A DNA stretch of 64,000 nt from Paraburkholderia mimosarum LMG 23256 = NBRC 106338 (GCF_000739815.1 NZ_BBJJ01000016.1:1-64000), one strand, 5' to 3'. Shown: positions 25,411 through 36,353, counted from the first letter of the stretch. Notes: generated by a model not told the origin, from the sequence alone. Numbers and translations are program-made.

Positions 25411-28400
25411 ATGAACTTTCTCTTTTCGAAGCGCCAACTTATCAATCTCGCCGTCGTTGCGGCGGCCGTCGGCGCAAACGCCTTTGTCGCGTGGACGCAG
25501 ATCGACGGTCAGCGCGAGATCGATCTGCGCGCCGGCCAGGCGGCGACGATCCGCCACGACCTCGACCGCTATCGCGACGCGTTCGGCAGCGGCTTGAGCG
25601 CGCTGAGCCGTCTCGCGGTGCAGGGGCAGGCCGAGTCCGCCGGCGCACGCGAGGCGCGTGCCGCCCTGCTCGATGAAACCGGCCGCGTACTGCGGGCTGA
25701 GCTGGCCGGCGATGCCAACCTCGCAGCCCGCTTCGATGCGACGGCGGCCGATGCCGCCGCCATTGCGAGGGAGATCGATGAGACGCTCGCGCGCGCCGGG
25801 CAGCGCGTGGCCGACGAGCGCGGACAGGCCGTGGCGGGGGCGAGCGCGGCGCCATTGGATGATCCCGCGGCAGGCGGCGCGACCGGCCAGCAGGCCGGCG
25901 CGGCAACGCCACCCAATGCGGCGCGCGCGCCCGCGGCGCAGCTTGCCGCGCGCGAGGCGCTTGCCCGCAACGGCGTCGCGGCACCGGCGGCTCACTCGCC
26001 GAGCGTACCGAATGCGCGCGCGGACGGGCATATCGTGACCGGCGCGATACTGCCGCTGCACGCCGCGGCCCCGGAGGCGGCGAGCGCCGTCACGCCGGAT
26101 TCGCCAGCAGCCGCGCCGCTTGCCGCGCATGCCGCGGCAAGCACCGGTGGGAACGTCACGACCGGCATCGCGGCAAGCACCGTCCAGACGCCCGCGACGC
26201 CAAACGCCAAGACGCTCCTGCCCGCAACCGCCGCGCCCACCGCGGAGGGCGTGTCGCCCGCCACTGCCGCCTGGCTCTCCGGCGAATACCTCCGCTTCGA
26301 TTCCCTCGTCGACCGGCTCGACATGCGCCTCGCGGCGCTGCAACGCACGCAGGACCAGGCGCTTGCTGCCGCGCTCGCCGATTCGGCGCGTTCGGGTGGC
26401 CGCGCCCTCGTGCTCCTGATCGTGACGATGCTCGCGGGGGCGACGCTGCTCATCTACACGTTCGGCGCGCGCGAGAGCGCCGCCCGCGAGAAGCTGCGCG
26501 CGGTGAGCGGCATGCGCCTGCGCAGCGAGCGCTTCCAGGGGCTGTTCGACGCCCACCCGGTGCCCATGTATGTGTTCGACCGCGAGACGATGCGTTTTCT
26601 CGCCGTGAACACGGCCGCGATCCAGCAGTACGGCTACAGCGAGGAAGAGTTCCTCGCGATGACGATCCGCGACATCCGTCCGCCCGAGGAAGTCGCGCGA
26701 CTCGAGCAGCACCTTGCCCGCTCGGACACGCTCACGCGGAACCTGCGCACGATGGCCGGCATCTGGCACCACCGCCGGCGCGACGGCTCGCTCGTCAGTG
26801 TGGACATTTCGCATCACTCGCTCACTTTCCTCGGCCGCGACGCCGTGTTCGTGCTCGCCGACGACGTGACCGAGCAGATCAAGGCGGAAGCGGAAGCGCA
26901 GCGCTCGAACCAGATGCTCGAGACGGTGATCGATAACATTCCGCAGCGCATCTTCTGGAAGGATGCCGAGTCGCGCTATCTCGGCTGCAACATGACTTTC
27001 GCGCGCGACGCAGGTCTCGCGTACCCCGAGCAGATCATCGGCAAGTCCGACGACGACCTGCCGTGGCGCGCCTATGCCGACGCGATGCGCGAACAGGACC
27101 GCGAGGTGATCGACTCCGGCCTGCCGCGCATCAACTACGAGGACGACCTCACGATCGACGGGCTGCACCGCACGACGCTCACGAGCAAGCTGCCGATGCT
27201 CGACGGCGACGGCCGCGTGATCGGCGTGCTCGGCTCCTACACGGACACGACCGAAAGCAAGCGCGCCGACCTCGCGCTGCGCCTGCAAAGCCGCGCGCTC
27301 GACGCGTGCACCAACGCGATTCTCATCACCGCGCCGGGGCCGGGCGGCAGCAACCTGATCGAGTACGCGAATCCGGCGTTCGGCCGCATCACGGGCTTCG
27401 ATCCCAGCGAGGTGATCGGCCAGGACTGCCGCTTCCTGCAGCGCGACGACCGCGAGCAGGACGGCCTCATCGCGATCCGCAAGGCGCTGCTCTCGAACCG
27501 CGAGGTGAGCGCCGTGCTGCGCAATTACCGCAAGGACGGCGCGCTCTTCTGGAACCAGTTGCTGATCGCGCCGGTGCCCGATCTCGATGGGCGCATCACG
27601 CACCACATCGGCATCATCAACGACGTGACCGAGCTGATTCGCTACCAGGAGCAACTCGAATACCAGGCGAACTACGACAGCCTCACGCTGCTGCCCAACC
27701 GCAATCTGCTGCGCGACCGGCTTCAGCATGCGCTGCTCGCGGCGCAGCGGCACGACACCGGCGTGGCCGTGGTGTTCATCGATCTCGACGGCTTCAAGAA
27801 CGTCAACGACAGCCTGGGCCACAGCGTGGGCGACCGGCTGCTGGGCGTAGTGGCCGAGCGGCTCCAGCGCTGCACGCGCACGACCGAGACGGTCGCGCGC
27901 CACGGTGGCGACGAGTTCGTGATCGTGCTCACCGACGCCATCGACGAGAAGGCGCTGATCGGCTGGATGGAGCGGGCGCGCGCGCTGATCTCGGAGCCGG
28001 TATGGATCGACGGCACCGAGCTTTACGTGGGCTGCAGCATGGGCGCGAGCGTGTACCCGCAGGACGGCAGCGACGCGGAGACGCTGCTCAAGAAGGCCGA
28101 CGTCGCGATGTACCGCGCGAAGGACATGGGCCGCAATACGTTCCAGTTCTTCCAGCCGGAGATGAATGCGAACGTGGGCGCGCGCCTGAATCTCGAAAGG
28201 CGACTGCGTCGCGCGCTGCGCGACGGCGAGTTCCTGCTGCACTACCAGCCCCAGGTGGAGATCGAGGGCGGGCGCATTATCGGCATGGAGGCGCTCGTGC
28301 GCTGGCGCGATCCCGAGGTGGGGCTCGTTTCGCCTGCGCAGTTCATTCCGGTGGCCGAGGAAAGCGGCCTCATCGGCCCGCTCTCCGACTGGGTGCTGCG

Positions 28401-28986
28401 CGAGGCGTGCCGGCAGAATCGCGAGTGGCAACTCGCGGGGCTGCCGCCCGTGCGCGTTTCCGTGAACTTCTCGGCGAGGACCTTCCACCAGCGCGACATT
28501 GCGCAACTCGTGAAGGATGTGCTCCAGGAAACCGGGCTCGAAGCCTGCTGGCTCGAAATCGAACTGACCGAGAGCACGCTCATGCGCAACGCCGAGGAAG
28601 CCGTGTCGATGCTCAACGAGCTGCACGCGCTTGGCATCGGCATCGCCATCGACGACTTCGGCACCGGTTATTCGAGCCTGAGCTACCTGAAGCGTCTGCC
28701 CGTGGACCGGCTCAAGATCGACCGCTCGTTCGTCGCCGACATCGGCACGAGCAGCGACGACGAAACGATCACGGCGGCCATCATCGCGCTCGCGCACGAG
28801 TTGCAATTGCAGGTGATCGCGGAAGGGGTGGAGACGTCGGCGCAGTTCGCCTTCCTGCGCGAGCGCGCGTGCGACGAACTGCAAGGGTACTTCTTCGCGC
28901 CGCCGCTGCCCGGCGACGAGGCGGCGGCGCTGCTGCGCGCGAGCGCCGCTTACGAGGAAGCGCCCGGGCTTGCGTGGACGGTTTGA
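25411..28986 (+). CDS. PAS-GGDEF-EAL membrane sensor for cyclic di-GMP turnover
   Basis: A 1191-residue signalling protein. An N-terminal helix (about 11-28) and a second membrane helix (about 331-350, [20 protein letters not shown]) bracket a roughly 300-residue periplasmic region whose middle is strikingly Ala/Pro/Thr-rich. Three PAS-like domains follow (about 365-480, 495-620, 625-745). The GGDEF domain has an intact GGDEF at 832-836 but no RxxD inhibitory site five residues before it. The EAL domain has EAL at 960-962 and [14 protein letters not shown] downstream. Both synthesis and hydrolysis motifs look intact; which dominates cannot be read. No Shine-Dalgarno sequence is evident before the ATG. 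Confidence 0.92.
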   Translation: MNFLFSKRQLINLAVVAAAVGANAFVAWTQIDGQREIDLRAGQAATIRHDLDRYRDAFGSGLSALSRLAVQGQAESAGAREARAALLDETGRVLRAELAGDANLAARFDATAADAAAIAREIDETLARAGQRVADERGQAVAGASAAPLDDPAAGGATGQQAGAATPPNAARAPAAQLAAREALARNGVAAPAAHSPSVPNARADGHIVTGAILPLHAAAPEAASAVTPDSPAAAPLAAHAAASTGGNVTTGIAASTVQTPATPNAKTLLPATAAPTAEGVSPATAAWLSGEYLRFDSLVDRLDMRLAALQRTQDQALAAALADSARSGGRALVLLIVTMLAGATLLIYTFGARESAAREKLRAVSGMRLRSERFQGLFDAHPVPMYVFDRETMRFLAVNTAAIQQYGYSEEEFLAMTIRDIRPPEEVARLEQHLARSDTLTRNLRTMAGIWHHRRRDGSLVSVDISHHSLTFLGRDAVFVLADDVTEQIKAEAEAQRSNQMLETVIDNIPQRIFWKDAESRYLGCNMTFARDAGLAYPEQIIGKSDDDLPWRAYADAMREQDREVIDSGLPRINYEDDLTIDGLHRTTLTSKLPMLDGDGRVIGVLGSYTDTTESKRADLALRLQSRALDACTNAILITAPGPGGSNLIEYANPAFGRITGFDPSEVIGQDCRFLQRDDREQDGLIAIRKALLSNREVSAVLRNYRKDGALFWNQLLIAPVPDLDGRITHHIGIINDVTELIRYQEQLEYQANYDSLTLLPNRNLLRDRLQHALLAAQRHDTGVAVVFIDLDGFKNVNDSLGHSVGDRLLGVVAERLQRCTRTTETVARHGGDEFVIVLTDAIDEKALIGWMERARALISEPVWIDGTELYVGCSMGASVYPQDGSDAETLLKKADVAMYRAKDMGRNTFQFFQPEMNANVGARLNLERRLRRALRDGEFLLHYQPQVEIEGGRIIGMEALVRWRDPEVGLVSPAQFIPVAEESGLIGPLSDWVLREACRQNREWQLAGLPPVRVSVNFSARTFHQRDIAQLVKDVLQETGLEACWLEIELTESTLMRNAEEAVSMLNELHALGIGIAIDDFGTGYSSLSYLKRLPVDRLKIDRSFVADIGTSSDDETITAAIIALAHELQLQVIAEGVETSAQFAFLRERACDELQGYFFAPPLPGDEAAALLRASAAYEEAPGLAWTV

Positions 28987-29006
28987 GCCCGGCGCACGCG
29001 CCGGGC
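28987..29006. repeat. 8-bp inverted repeat directly after the GGDEF/EAL stop codon
   Basis: GCCCGGCG / CGCCGGGC with a CACG loop starts at the first base after TGA. No T-run follows. In this convergent gap it may act as a stop for transcription or as 3'-end protection. Confidence 0.5.
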
Positions 29007-29042
29007 GTTCGCGGTTGCGTTCGTGGTTGCGTTCGCAGTTGT
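29007..29042. repeat. Three tandem copies of a 12-bp repeat
   Basis: GTTCGCGGTTGC, GTTCGTGGTTGC and GTTCGCAGTTGT run head to tail between two convergent genes, ending one base before the last codon of the thioesterase gene. Confidence 0.75.
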
Positions 29043-29043
29043 G

Positions 29044-29439
29044 TTATTCAATTGCGGGCAGTGGGCGCGGACGGCGGTCCGCGCCGGTCGCCACGTAAGT
29101 GAGCGTTGCTTCGGTGACCTTGACGACTTCCTCCTGGAGGCGCATGCGCTGGGCGTACACCTCGACCTCAACGGTCACGGAGGTGTTGCCCGTCTTGACG
29201 ATTTCGGCGTAGAAGCTCAGCAGATCGCCCACGAACACCGGTTGCTTGAACACGAACGAGTTCACCGCGACGGTCGCGACGCGCCCGTTGGCGCGGCGGC
29301 TCGCCGGAATCGAGCCGGCAATGTCGACCTGCGCCATGATCCAGCCGCCGAAGACGTCGCCGTGGACGTTCGCATCCGAGGGTTGCGGCACGACGCGCAG
29401 CGCGGGCGATTTTTGGGGGAGCGGGAACGAATCGGTCAT
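29044..29439 (-). CDS. Acyl-CoA thioesterase, YciA-like hotdog protein
   Basis: A 131-residue hotdog-fold thioesterase that hydrolyses acyl-CoAs. The N-terminal part contains the YciA/ACOT signature HGDVFGGWIMAQVDIAG with the catalytic Asp in the helix, followed by NSFVFKQPVFVGDLLSFYAEI and SVTVEVEVYAQRM. The ATG at 29439 (MTDSFPLPQKSP) is chosen because 50 additional in-frame codons upstream give unrelated, Arg/Cys-rich sequence. It converges on the GGDEF/EAL gene and is divergent from the ABC exporter. Substrate chain length is unknown. Confidence 0.87.
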   Translation of the reverse strand: MTDSFPLPQKSPALRVVPQPSDANVHGDVFGGWIMAQVDIAGSIPASRRANGRVATVAVNSFVFKQPVFVGDLLSFYAEIVKTGNTSVTVEVEVYAQRMRLQEEVVKVTEATLTYVATGADRRPRPLPAIE

Positions 29440-29851
29440 CGGGCTTCCATGAAAAGGGATCGAACGGCGGGCGGCGCAGCGGCGCTGGCCCTGGTGCTGA
29501 CATGCGCTGTTGGGCAGGCATGAGCGCGTCCAGCGGGGCGCGCCGCCTTCTGCGACAATACGTCGATCAGGAATTGTACGGGAAAGCATGAGGCGCGGCG
29601 GGCGGGTCGATAAGTACCTTCCACCCTCGCGAAACCCGTCGCCGATTGCCCCACAGGACTCGTCGTGCCGCTTGCGCCGCGCCCGGCTCCGGTCTTCGAA
29701 CCGGCCTTCGCACTACGCATTCGCGCGGCGTTCGCAGCGCATTCTCACCGCGCTTCTACCCACACTTCTCACCACACTTCGCACCGCACTTTCCGCCGCG
29801 CTTCCCGCCGCAATCCCACCGAATTTCGCACACTCATATCGCCGCCCCGCC
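29440..29851. other. 412-bp divergent intergenic region with degenerate repeats
   Basis: No convincing gene, although reading frames are open across it because of the high GC. The + strand becomes pyrimidine-rich from about 29735 and contains a run of 12-bp imperfect repeats at 29737-29820. Promoters for the thioesterase and the ABC exporter should lie here, but no good -35/-10 pair was recognised. Confidence 0.5.
29737..29820 (+). repeat. About seven degenerate tandem copies of a 12-bp unit
   Basis: Units such as CGCGCTTCTACC, CACACTTCTCAC, CACACTTCGCAC, CGCACTTTCCGC and CGCGCTTCCCGC follow each other without gaps (29749-29808), with weaker copies on either side. The common core is CRCRCTTCYCRC. 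The run ends 31 bp before the ATG of the ABC exporter. In one frame it would encode a repeating PHFx peptide, but no start or gene context supports translation. Confidence 0.65.
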
Positions 29852-31750
29852 ATGCGCCGCTTTCCCGCTTCCAACGAACCCGCGCTGCCCGCCACCGGGC
29901 CGCGCAACGACTGGCAGACGATCGTTTCCCTGCTGCCTTACCTGACCGCGTACAAATGGCGCGTGGCGTTCGCGCTCTGCTGTCTGATCGGCGCGAAGGT
30001 GGCCAACCTCGGCGTGCCGATCGTGATGAAGCACATCGTCGATGGCCTCGCCTCGGTGCGTCATCTCGAAGCGCTCGGGCGCGCGGAGCACGCCCCGGGC
30101 ATCGTGCTCGCGGGCGGCGTCGGGCTGCTCGTCGTGGCATACGCCGTGGTGCGCCTCTCGACATCGCTCTTCACCGAACTGCGCGAAATCCTTTTTTCGA
30201 AGGTGACCGAGAGCGCCGTGCGCCAGCTCGCGCTTAAGGTCTTCCGCCATCTGCATTCGCTGTCGCTGCGCTTTCATCTCGAACGGCAGACGGGCGGCAT
30301 GTCGCGCGACATCGAGCGCGGCACGCGCGGCATCACGCAGCTCATTTCGTACTCGCTCTACAGCATCCTGCCGACGCTCGTCGAAGTGGGCCTCGTGCTC
30401 GGCTTTTTCGTGGTCAAGTACGAGGCGTATTACGCGATCGTCACGCTCGTCGCACTGGTTGCGTACATCGTCTTCACGGTGAAGGTGACCGAGTGGCGCA
30501 CGCATTTCCGCCGCACGATGAACGAGCTCGATTCGCGCGCCAACTCGCGCGCGATCGATTCGCTCATCAACTACGAGACCGTGAAGTATTTCGGCAACGA
30601 AGAGTGGGAAACGACGCGCTACGACGAGAACCTGCGCCGCTACAGGAAGGCCGCGATCAAGTCGCAGCAGTCGCTCTCGGCGCTCAACTTCGGGCAGCAG
30701 GCGATCATCGGCACGGGGCTCGTGTTCATACTCTGGCGCGCCACGCAGGGCGTGATGGCGGGACGGCTGACTCTTGGCGACCTCGTGCTCATCAACACGT
30801 TCATGCTTCAGCTTTACATTCCGCTGAATTTTCTCGGCGTCGTCTATCGTGAACTGAAGCAGAGCCTCACGGACATGGACCGCATGTTCACGCTGCTCAC
30901 CGTCGAGCGCGAAGTGCCCGACGCGCCCGGCGCGCTGCCGCTCGCGGTGCGCGGCGGCGAGGTGCGCTTTTCGCGCGTGAACTTCGCGTACGAGCCTTCA
31001 CGCCAGATCCTGCACGACCTGAGCTTCACGATTGCGGCGGGCACGACCACGGCCGTGGTGGGGCACAGCGGCTCGGGCAAGTCCACGCTCGCGCGGCTGA
31101 TGTTCCGTTTCTACGATCTCGATCGCACGACGGGTGGCGCAATCACGATCGATGGTCAGGATATTCGCGACGTCACGCAGGATTCGCTGCGCGCCTCGAT
31201 CGGCATCGTGCCGCAGGACACGGTGCTGTTCAACGATTCGATCTACTACAACATCGCTTATGGCCGCCCCACGGCGAGCCGCGAAGAGGTGATCGCGGCC
31301 GCGCGCGCGGCGCACATTCACGCGTTCATCGAAAGCCTGCCCAGGGGCTACGACACGCCCGTGGGCGAGCGCGGCCTCAAGCTCTCGGGCGGCGAGAAAC
31401 AGCGCGTGGCGATCGCGCGCACGCTGCTCAAGAATCCGCCGATCCTTTTGTTCGACGAGGCGACGTCGGCGCTCGACTCGCGCTCCGAGCGCGCCATCCA
31501 GCACGAGCTCGATCTGATCGCGCGCGAGCGCACGACGCTCGTCATCGCGCACCGGCTCTCGACCGTGGTGCACGCGCAGCAGATCATCGTGATGGATCAT
31601 GGGCGCATCGTGGAGCGCGGCACGCATGCGCAACTGCTCGCCGCGGGCGGGCATTATGCGCAGATGTGGGCGCTGCAGCAGCAGAAGGCGAGCGAGGCGC
31701 CCCAGGCACCGGAAGGACAGATCGAAGCGCCGGCAGCGGGCGGGCACTGA
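29852..31750 (+). CDS. Atm1/HMT1-type ABC exporter (fused permease-ATPase)
   Basis: A 632-residue half-transporter of the Atm1/ABCB7 class, which exports glutathione-linked species and protects against heavy metals or supports Fe-S metabolism. The N-terminal six-helix permease contains the family pattern [20 protein letters not shown] and FGNEEWE. The nucleotide-binding domain has Walker [10 protein letters not shown] (Lys410), signature LSGGEKQRV (511-519) and Walker [13 protein letters not shown], with a His switch in IAHRLSTV. The ATG at 29852 ([13 protein letters not shown]) is the best start by homology; upstream in-frame codons run through the repeat tract. No Shine-Dalgarno sequence is obvious. 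Confidence 0.9.
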   Translation: MRRFPASNEPALPATGPRNDWQTIVSLLPYLTAYKWRVAFALCCLIGAKVANLGVPIVMKHIVDGLASVRHLEALGRAEHAPGIVLAGGVGLLVVAYAVVRLSTSLFTELREILFSKVTESAVRQLALKVFRHLHSLSLRFHLERQTGGMSRDIERGTRGITQLISYSLYSILPTLVEVGLVLGFFVVKYEAYYAIVTLVALVAYIVFTVKVTEWRTHFRRTMNELDSRANSRAIDSLINYETVKYFGNEEWETTRYDENLRRYRKAAIKSQQSLSALNFGQQAIIGTGLVFILWRATQGVMAGRLTLGDLVLINTFMLQLYIPLNFLGVVYRELKQSLTDMDRMFTLLTVEREVPDAPGALPLAVRGGEVRFSRVNFAYEPSRQILHDLSFTIAAGTTTAVVGHSGSGKSTLARLMFRFYDLDRTTGGAITIDGQDIRDVTQDSLRASIGIVPQDTVLFNDSIYYNIAYGRPTASREEVIAAARAAHIHAFIESLPRGYDTPVGERGLKLSGGEKQRVAIARTLLKNPPILLFDEATSALDSRSERAIQHELDLIARERTTLVIAHRLSTVVHAQQIIVMDHGRIVERGTHAQLLAAGGHYAQMWALQQQKASEAPQAPEGQIEAPAAGGH

Positions 31751-31793
31751 AGCGAGCCGCGCGCCGGCGCTTTTGCGTTGCGCACGGCGTGCT

Positions 31794-32549
31794 TCAGCCC
31801 TGCCGGGCGTTGGCGCGCAGCGCGGTGTCGAGCGCTTCGAGTTGCGCGGGCGTGCCGACGTTCTCCCATACGCCCTCGTACAGTTCGCCGCTCGCGCGAC
31901 CCTGGGCGATCGCCTCGCGATAGTACGGTGTGAGCGCGCGCTTCGTGCCCGGCGCGAGATCGCGGAACATGCGCGTGTCGTAAAGGCCGAAATTGCCGAA
32001 CGTATAGCGCGGCGCGCCTTCGAGCGCGAGGTGGCCGTCTGAGCCCAGCGCGAAGTCGCCGTTCGGATGGAACGCCGGGTTCGGCACCATTACGAGATGC
32101 ATGCCTGGCGCTTCGCGCGCGGCGAGCGCCTCGGTGCGCGCCGCGAGCCGCGCGAAATCGTACTCGCTATAGACGTCGCCGCTCACCGCGAGGAAGACCT
32201 CGGCCGCGCCGTCTGGCGCGATGAGCGGGAGCGCCTGCGCAATGCCGCCCGCGGTTTCGAGCGCGTCGCTTTCAGGCGAGTAGAAGAGCGCCACGCCAAA
32301 GCGCGAGCCGTCGCCGAGCGCGGCTTCGATCTGCGCGCCAAGCCACGCATGATTGATGACGATGCGCGTGTAGCCCGCCGCCGCGAGCCGCTCGATCTGC
32401 CACACGATGAGCGGCTTGCCGCCCACTTCGAGGAGCGGCTTCGGGCAGGTGTCGGTGAGCGGACGCATGCGCTCGCCGCGCCCGGCGGCGAAGATCATCG
32501 CGGTGCGACCGCGGGCCGCCGTCGCCGGCGCGTGATTCGATTGGGTCAT
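31794..32549 (-). CDS. murU: N-acetylmuramate alpha-1-phosphate uridylyltransferase MurU
   Basis: A 251-residue nucleotidyltransferase that converts MurNAc-1-phosphate and UTP to UDP-MurNAc in the peptidoglycan-recycling bypass which avoids de novo UDP-MurNAc synthesis (the fosfomycin target). The N-terminal signature AMIFAAGRGERMRPLTD with CPKPLLEVGGKPLI is typical of sugar-1-phosphate nucleotidyltransferases; SGDVYSEYDF carries the metal-binding Asp. Identification as MurU rather than a glucose-1-phosphate enzyme depends on the adjacent amgK, which starts upstream and ends 11 bp before this gene, as in Pseudomonas putida. Start ATG at 32549 (MTQSNHAPATAARG). Confidence 0.88.
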   Translation of the reverse strand: MTQSNHAPATAARGRTAMIFAAGRGERMRPLTDTCPKPLLEVGGKPLIVWQIERLAAAGYTRIVINHAWLGAQIEAALGDGSRFGVALFYSPESDALETAGGIAQALPLIAPDGAAEVFLAVSGDVYSEYDFARLAARTEALAAREAPGMHLVMVPNPAFHPNGDFALGSDGHLALEGAPRYTFGNFGLYDTRMFRDLAPGTKRALTPYYREAIAQGRASGELYEGVWENVGTPAQLEALDTALRANARQG

Positions 32550-32560
32550 GGCGGCCCGTT

Positions 32561-33622
32561 TCAGAAGGTGTAAGCGACTTCGACGGCGCTGCCCTGCAGG
32601 TCGTCGATGAGGCGCGCGAATGGAGCCAGCGGGCGGTAGCGGTGCGCGACCTTGCTCGCGTAGGCGAGAAAGCGCGGCAGGTCGTTCATGTAATGCGGTT
32701 TGCCGTCGCGATAGTGGATGCGGCAAAAGAGGCCGAGCACCTTGATGTGGCGCTGCAGGCCCATCCATTCGAGCTGGCGGTAGAACTCGCCGAAGTCCTG
32801 GTCGACGGGCAGTCCCGCTTTCTTCGCGCGCTCCCAGTAGTGCGCGAAGCAATCAAGCTCGAACTCCTCGTCCCAGCTCAGGAACGCGTCACGCAGCAGC
32901 GAGACGACGTCGTAAGTGATCGGGCCGTACACGGCGTCCTGGAAGTCGAGCACGCCGGGGTTGGGCGTGGCGATCATCAGGTTGCGGGGCATGAAGTCGC
33001 GCAGCATGAAGGTCTGCGGCTGGGTGCGCGCGCTCGTCACGAGCAGCGCGAAGGTGCGATCGAGCACGCCGCGCGTGGCCTCGTCGACCTTGCGGCCCAG
33101 ATGGCGCTCGAGATACCACTCGGGCATCAGCTCCATCTCGCGGCGCATGAAGGCTTCGTCGAAGTCCGGCAGCACGCCCGCGCGCGAACTCAGCTGCCAG
33201 CGGATCAGCGCGTCGATCGCGTCGCGCATCAGTTCGCGCGAGCGCGGGCCGGGGCCGGCTTCCTGCAGCGTTTTCAGGTAGGGCGCGGTGCCGAGATCGG
33301 TCACGAGCATCAAGCCCGCGTCGAAATCCGCTTCGAGCACGCGCGGCACATGCACGCCCGCTGCTTCGAGCAACTGCGCGATCTGGGCGAATTCGCGGCA
33401 TTTTTCGGGGGGCGGGGCGTCGACCGCGATTAGCGTCTCGCCATGCGTACCCGCGCTCGCGAGGCGGAAGTAGCGGCGAAAGCTCGCGTCGGCGGAGGCG
33501 GGCGCTAGCGTCGCGAGGTCGAGGGCGTAGCGTTCGGCGTGGCTGCCGAGCCAGGCGGCGAGCAGATCGCGGCGGCTGTCGGCTGGGGAAGCGGCGGGGG
33601 AATGCGCGGCAGAAAAGGTCAT
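32561..33622 (-). CDS. amgK: Anomeric MurNAc/GlcNAc kinase AmgK
   Basis: A 353-residue aminoglycoside-phosphotransferase-like sugar kinase that phosphorylates MurNAc at C1, supplying MurU. The fold is marked by ASFRRYFRLAS in the N-lobe, the catalytic loop LRDFMPRNLM (Asp209, Asn214) and the metal-binding DFQDAVYGPITYDVVSLL. The loop normally reads HxDxxxxN; here the His position is Leu207. The ATG at 33622 (MTFSAAHSPAAS) is chosen; further upstream codons overlap the divergent lptD promoter. The gene is divergent from lptD and forms an operon with murU. Confidence 0.87.
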   Translation of the reverse strand: MTFSAAHSPAASPADSRRDLLAAWLGSHAERYALDLATLAPASADASFRRYFRLASAGTHGETLIAVDAPPPEKCREFAQIAQLLEAAGVHVPRVLEADFDAGLMLVTDLGTAPYLKTLQEAGPGPRSRELMRDAIDALIRWQLSSRAGVLPDFDEAFMRREMELMPEWYLERHLGRKVDEATRGVLDRTFALLVTSARTQPQTFMLRDFMPRNLMIATPNPGVLDFQDAVYGPITYDVVSLLRDAFLSWDEEFELDCFAHYWERAKKAGLPVDQDFGEFYRQLEWMGLQRHIKVLGLFCRIHYRDGKPHYMNDLPRFLAYASKVAHRYRPLAPFARLIDDLQGSAVEVAYTF

Positions 33623-33661
33623 GAAAGCCAGAGGCAAAATCAGTGGATCAACGTCTTGCCA

Positions 33662-33667
33662 TATAAT
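33662..33667 (+). promoter_or_regulatory. Consensus -10 box (TATAAT) in the lptD/amgK divergent region
   Basis: GCCATATAATACCCC contains a perfect TATAAT about 200 bp before the lptD ATG. Its complement reads TATTAT, so the same spot could serve the divergent amgK. No TTGACA-like hexamer is found at standard spacing for either direction. Confidence 0.45.
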
Positions 33668-33867
33668 ACCCCACGACTTTTTTGACGCGACTCGCGCCAA
33701 AGCCCGCATGACGGTAGGTTCGCCGCATTCATCGCCGGTCCATCGTTCGATGAAATGTAATTGATTGTGTGCAGTCCGGCCTCGATCCGGTTCATCGGAA
33801 GGGCGGTGCGCAGGCGGGCCGCCATGACGGAGTGGGCGGCGGCCGGGCCGATTCGCCAAAACCATAC

Positions 33868-36252
33868 ATGCCGCCCAGACAGTTTTTCCAGACGATCTCC
33901 CTCAGTGACGACGGCGTGCCGGGCAAGCGGCGGCTCATCGCGGCACTCATGGCCGTACCGGGTCTGGTGCCTGCGCTCGCGCACGCCCAGCTCACGGGCG
34001 ACGCCGCTCAGCCGCAGCAGCTGGACGGCCCGTGGAGCCTGCGGCTCGCGCCGCAACTCGAGGACCACATCAACGCGCCGGGTCAGCGCCCGGCGACTTT
34101 CGTGCTCGGCGATTCGACCACCGGCACCGTGGACACCGACCTCGCCGTGCGAGGCGCCGCGGAGCTGCGCCAGGGCTCGAACGTGGTGAAAGGCGACGCT
34201 CTTCACTACGACCAGGACACCGACATGGCCAACGCGTATGGCAATGTCGTGGTGTCGCAAAAGGGCACGACGTTCGTGGGGCCCGAGGCGCATCTGAAGG
34301 TCGAGGCGAACGAGGGCTTCATGCCCGCGCCGAAATACCATTTCACGCTCACGGGCGGCTCGGGCAGCGCCGCGCGCGCCGATCTGCTGGACAGCGAACG
34401 CTCGGTGCTCACGAACGGCACCTACACCGCGTGCCAGTGTTCGACCAATCCGGCCTGGTACATCAAGGGCAGCGAATTCGACTTCGACACGGGCAGCGAC
34501 GAAGGCGTGGCGCACAACGGCGTGCTGTTCTTCCAGAACGTGCCGATCTTCGCGAGCCCGTGGCTGTCGTTCCCGCTTTCGGGCGAGCGGCGCAGCGGCC
34601 TGTTGCCGCCGACGTTCTCGATCAGCTCGACGAACGGCTACGAAATTTCGTTGCCGTACTATTTCAACATCGCGCCGAACCGCGACTTGACGTTCACGCC
34701 CGAGATCATCTCGAAGCGGGGCGTGTTCCTGCAGGGCAATTACCGGTATCTCTCGACGAACTACTCGGGCTCGATCACGGGAACGTTCCTGCCGGACGAC
34801 GCGATCACGAAGACGAACCGCTACGCGCTGTTCATCCAGCACAACCAGAACTTCGGCAACGGGTTCGGCGGTTACGTCTACTACAACAAGGTCTCGGACA
34901 ATACCTACTCGTCCGACCTGTCGTCTCCGGCCAACCAGTTCCTGAACGGCACGCAGACGCTCTATCAGCAGGAAGCCGGCCTCACGTACAACAACGGGCC
35001 GTGGTCGGTGCTGGGTCGCTGGCAGCACTGGCAGACGGTCGAGTCGTCGACGCCGCCATACGGCCGAGAGCCGCAGTTGAACGTGAAGTACGCGAAGTAC
35101 AACGTCGGCGGCTTCGACTACGGCATGGAAGCCGACTATTCGCGCTTCCGCATCACGGAAGCCAACGCGACCGAAGGCGACCGCGTCGTCTTCAATCCGT
35201 ACCTGTCGTACTCCTTGATGGGGCCGGGTTATTTCGTCACGCCGAAGGTGCAATGGCACTTCGCGTCGTACAACCTGAGCAACATCGGCGCGCCGGGCAC
35301 GACCTTCGGTTCGCCCGTCGGCACGCCGAAGAGCTTCACCGAATCGATCCCCACGTTCAGCTTCGACACGGGGCTCGTGTTCGACCGCTCGGTGCACCTG
35401 TTCGGCCAGGATTACATCCAGACGCTGGAACCCCGCCTGTACTACGTGTACACGCCGTACCACAACCAGCAGTTCGCGCCCCTTTTCGATACCGCCGAGT
35501 CGGACTTCGGGCTCGCGGAAATTTTCACGCCGAACACCTTCGTCGGTAACGACCGCATCGCCGACGCGAACCGCATCACGGCCGCGATCACCACGCGCTT
35601 CATCGACCCGGCCTCGGGCGACGAGCGCGCGCGCTTCGTGCTGGCGCAGCAGTATTTCTTCCAGGACCAGCGCGTCACGCTCATTCCCGGCGAGACTAAC
35701 GCGCAGGCGACGCATTCGGATCTGATCGCGGGCGCATCGCTGAAAATCGGGGGCGGTTTCGCTTCGGAAACGGCGTTCCAATATAATGCCGACAACAACG
35801 CGTTCACCAAGGCGAGCATCGGGTTCGGGTACAGCCCGGGACCGAGCCGCGTGCTGAACGTGGCGTATCGCTACACGCGCGCCAACACGACGCTCGAAAA
35901 CACGCCGATCAACCAGATCCTGATCTCGGCTCAATGGCCGTTCTCGCATCGGGTGTACGCCGTGGGCCGCTTCAACTACGATCTGGACGGTCATCGGATC
36001 GTCGACGGCCTGGTCGGCATGCAGTACGACGCCGACTGCTGGGTTCTCGGTGTCGGCCTGCAGCGTTACGCGAACGGGGTCAATACGTCGGGCAGCCCGA
36101 GTTCGTCAACGCGCTTTCTCGCGCAGCTCACGCTCAAGGGGCTGTCGAACGTCGACAACGGACTCGTGGCGGCGTTCCGGTCCGCAGTGCCGGGGTACAC
36201 GCAACTGCCGGGTGTGGCGCCGTCGCCGTCGCGCTTCACTGATTATCAATAA
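33868..36252 (+). CDS. lptD: LPS-assembly outer-membrane protein LptD
   Basis: A 794-residue outer-membrane beta-barrel that, with LptE, inserts lipopolysaccharide into the outer leaflet. A signal peptide is seen at about 24-43 ([21 protein letters not shown]). The LptA/OstA-like periplasmic jellyroll follows ([20 protein letters not shown]), then a long barrel with alternating aromatic residues. Cysteines occur as Cys189/Cys191 and one Cys724, whereas E. coli LptD has a vicinal pair at 724/725, so the disulfide pattern must differ. The ATG at 33868 ([12 protein letters not shown]) lacks a clear ribosome site. surA follows after 101 bp, the conserved lptD-surA-pdxA-rsmA order. Confidence 0.94.
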   Translation: MPPRQFFQTISLSDDGVPGKRRLIAALMAVPGLVPALAHAQLTGDAAQPQQLDGPWSLRLAPQLEDHINAPGQRPATFVLGDSTTGTVDTDLAVRGAAELRQGSNVVKGDALHYDQDTDMANAYGNVVVSQKGTTFVGPEAHLKVEANEGFMPAPKYHFTLTGGSGSAARADLLDSERSVLTNGTYTACQCSTNPAWYIKGSEFDFDTGSDEGVAHNGVLFFQNVPIFASPWLSFPLSGERRSGLLPPTFSISSTNGYEISLPYYFNIAPNRDLTFTPEIISKRGVFLQGNYRYLSTNYSGSITGTFLPDDAITKTNRYALFIQHNQNFGNGFGGYVYYNKVSDNTYSSDLSSPANQFLNGTQTLYQQEAGLTYNNGPWSVLGRWQHWQTVESSTPPYGREPQLNVKYAKYNVGGFDYGMEADYSRFRITEANATEGDRVVFNPYLSYSLMGPGYFVTPKVQWHFASYNLSNIGAPGTTFGSPVGTPKSFTESIPTFSFDTGLVFDRSVHLFGQDYIQTLEPRLYYVYTPYHNQQFAPLFDTAESDFGLAEIFTPNTFVGNDRIADANRITAAITTRFIDPASGDERARFVLAQQYFFQDQRVTLIPGETNAQATHSDLIAGASLKIGGGFASETAFQYNADNNAFTKASIGFGYSPGPSRVLNVAYRYTRANTTLENTPINQILISAQWPFSHRVYAVGRFNYDLDGHRIVDGLVGMQYDADCWVLGVGLQRYANGVNTSGSPSSSTRFLAQLTLKGLSNVDNGLVAAFRSAVPGYTQLPGVAPSPSRFTDYQ

Positions 36253-36353
36253 CGCGTGACCCGGAGCGCATGGCTTGCGCGAGGCGCCTCGGGGCAACGC
36301 GGTGTCGGTTGCATAGAGACGGGCTGAGCGGGCCCGCCAACATTGGAGTATCT

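Noticed and set aside
29737..29820. CRISPR-like array
   Set aside because: The repeats are contiguous 12-mers without unique spacers and no cas genes are present.
29510..29851. In-frame N-terminal extension of the ABC exporter through the 12-bp repeats
   Set aside because: It would add over 100 residues of low-complexity sequence not expected in Atm1-type exporters; the ATG at 29852 gives the normal N-terminus.
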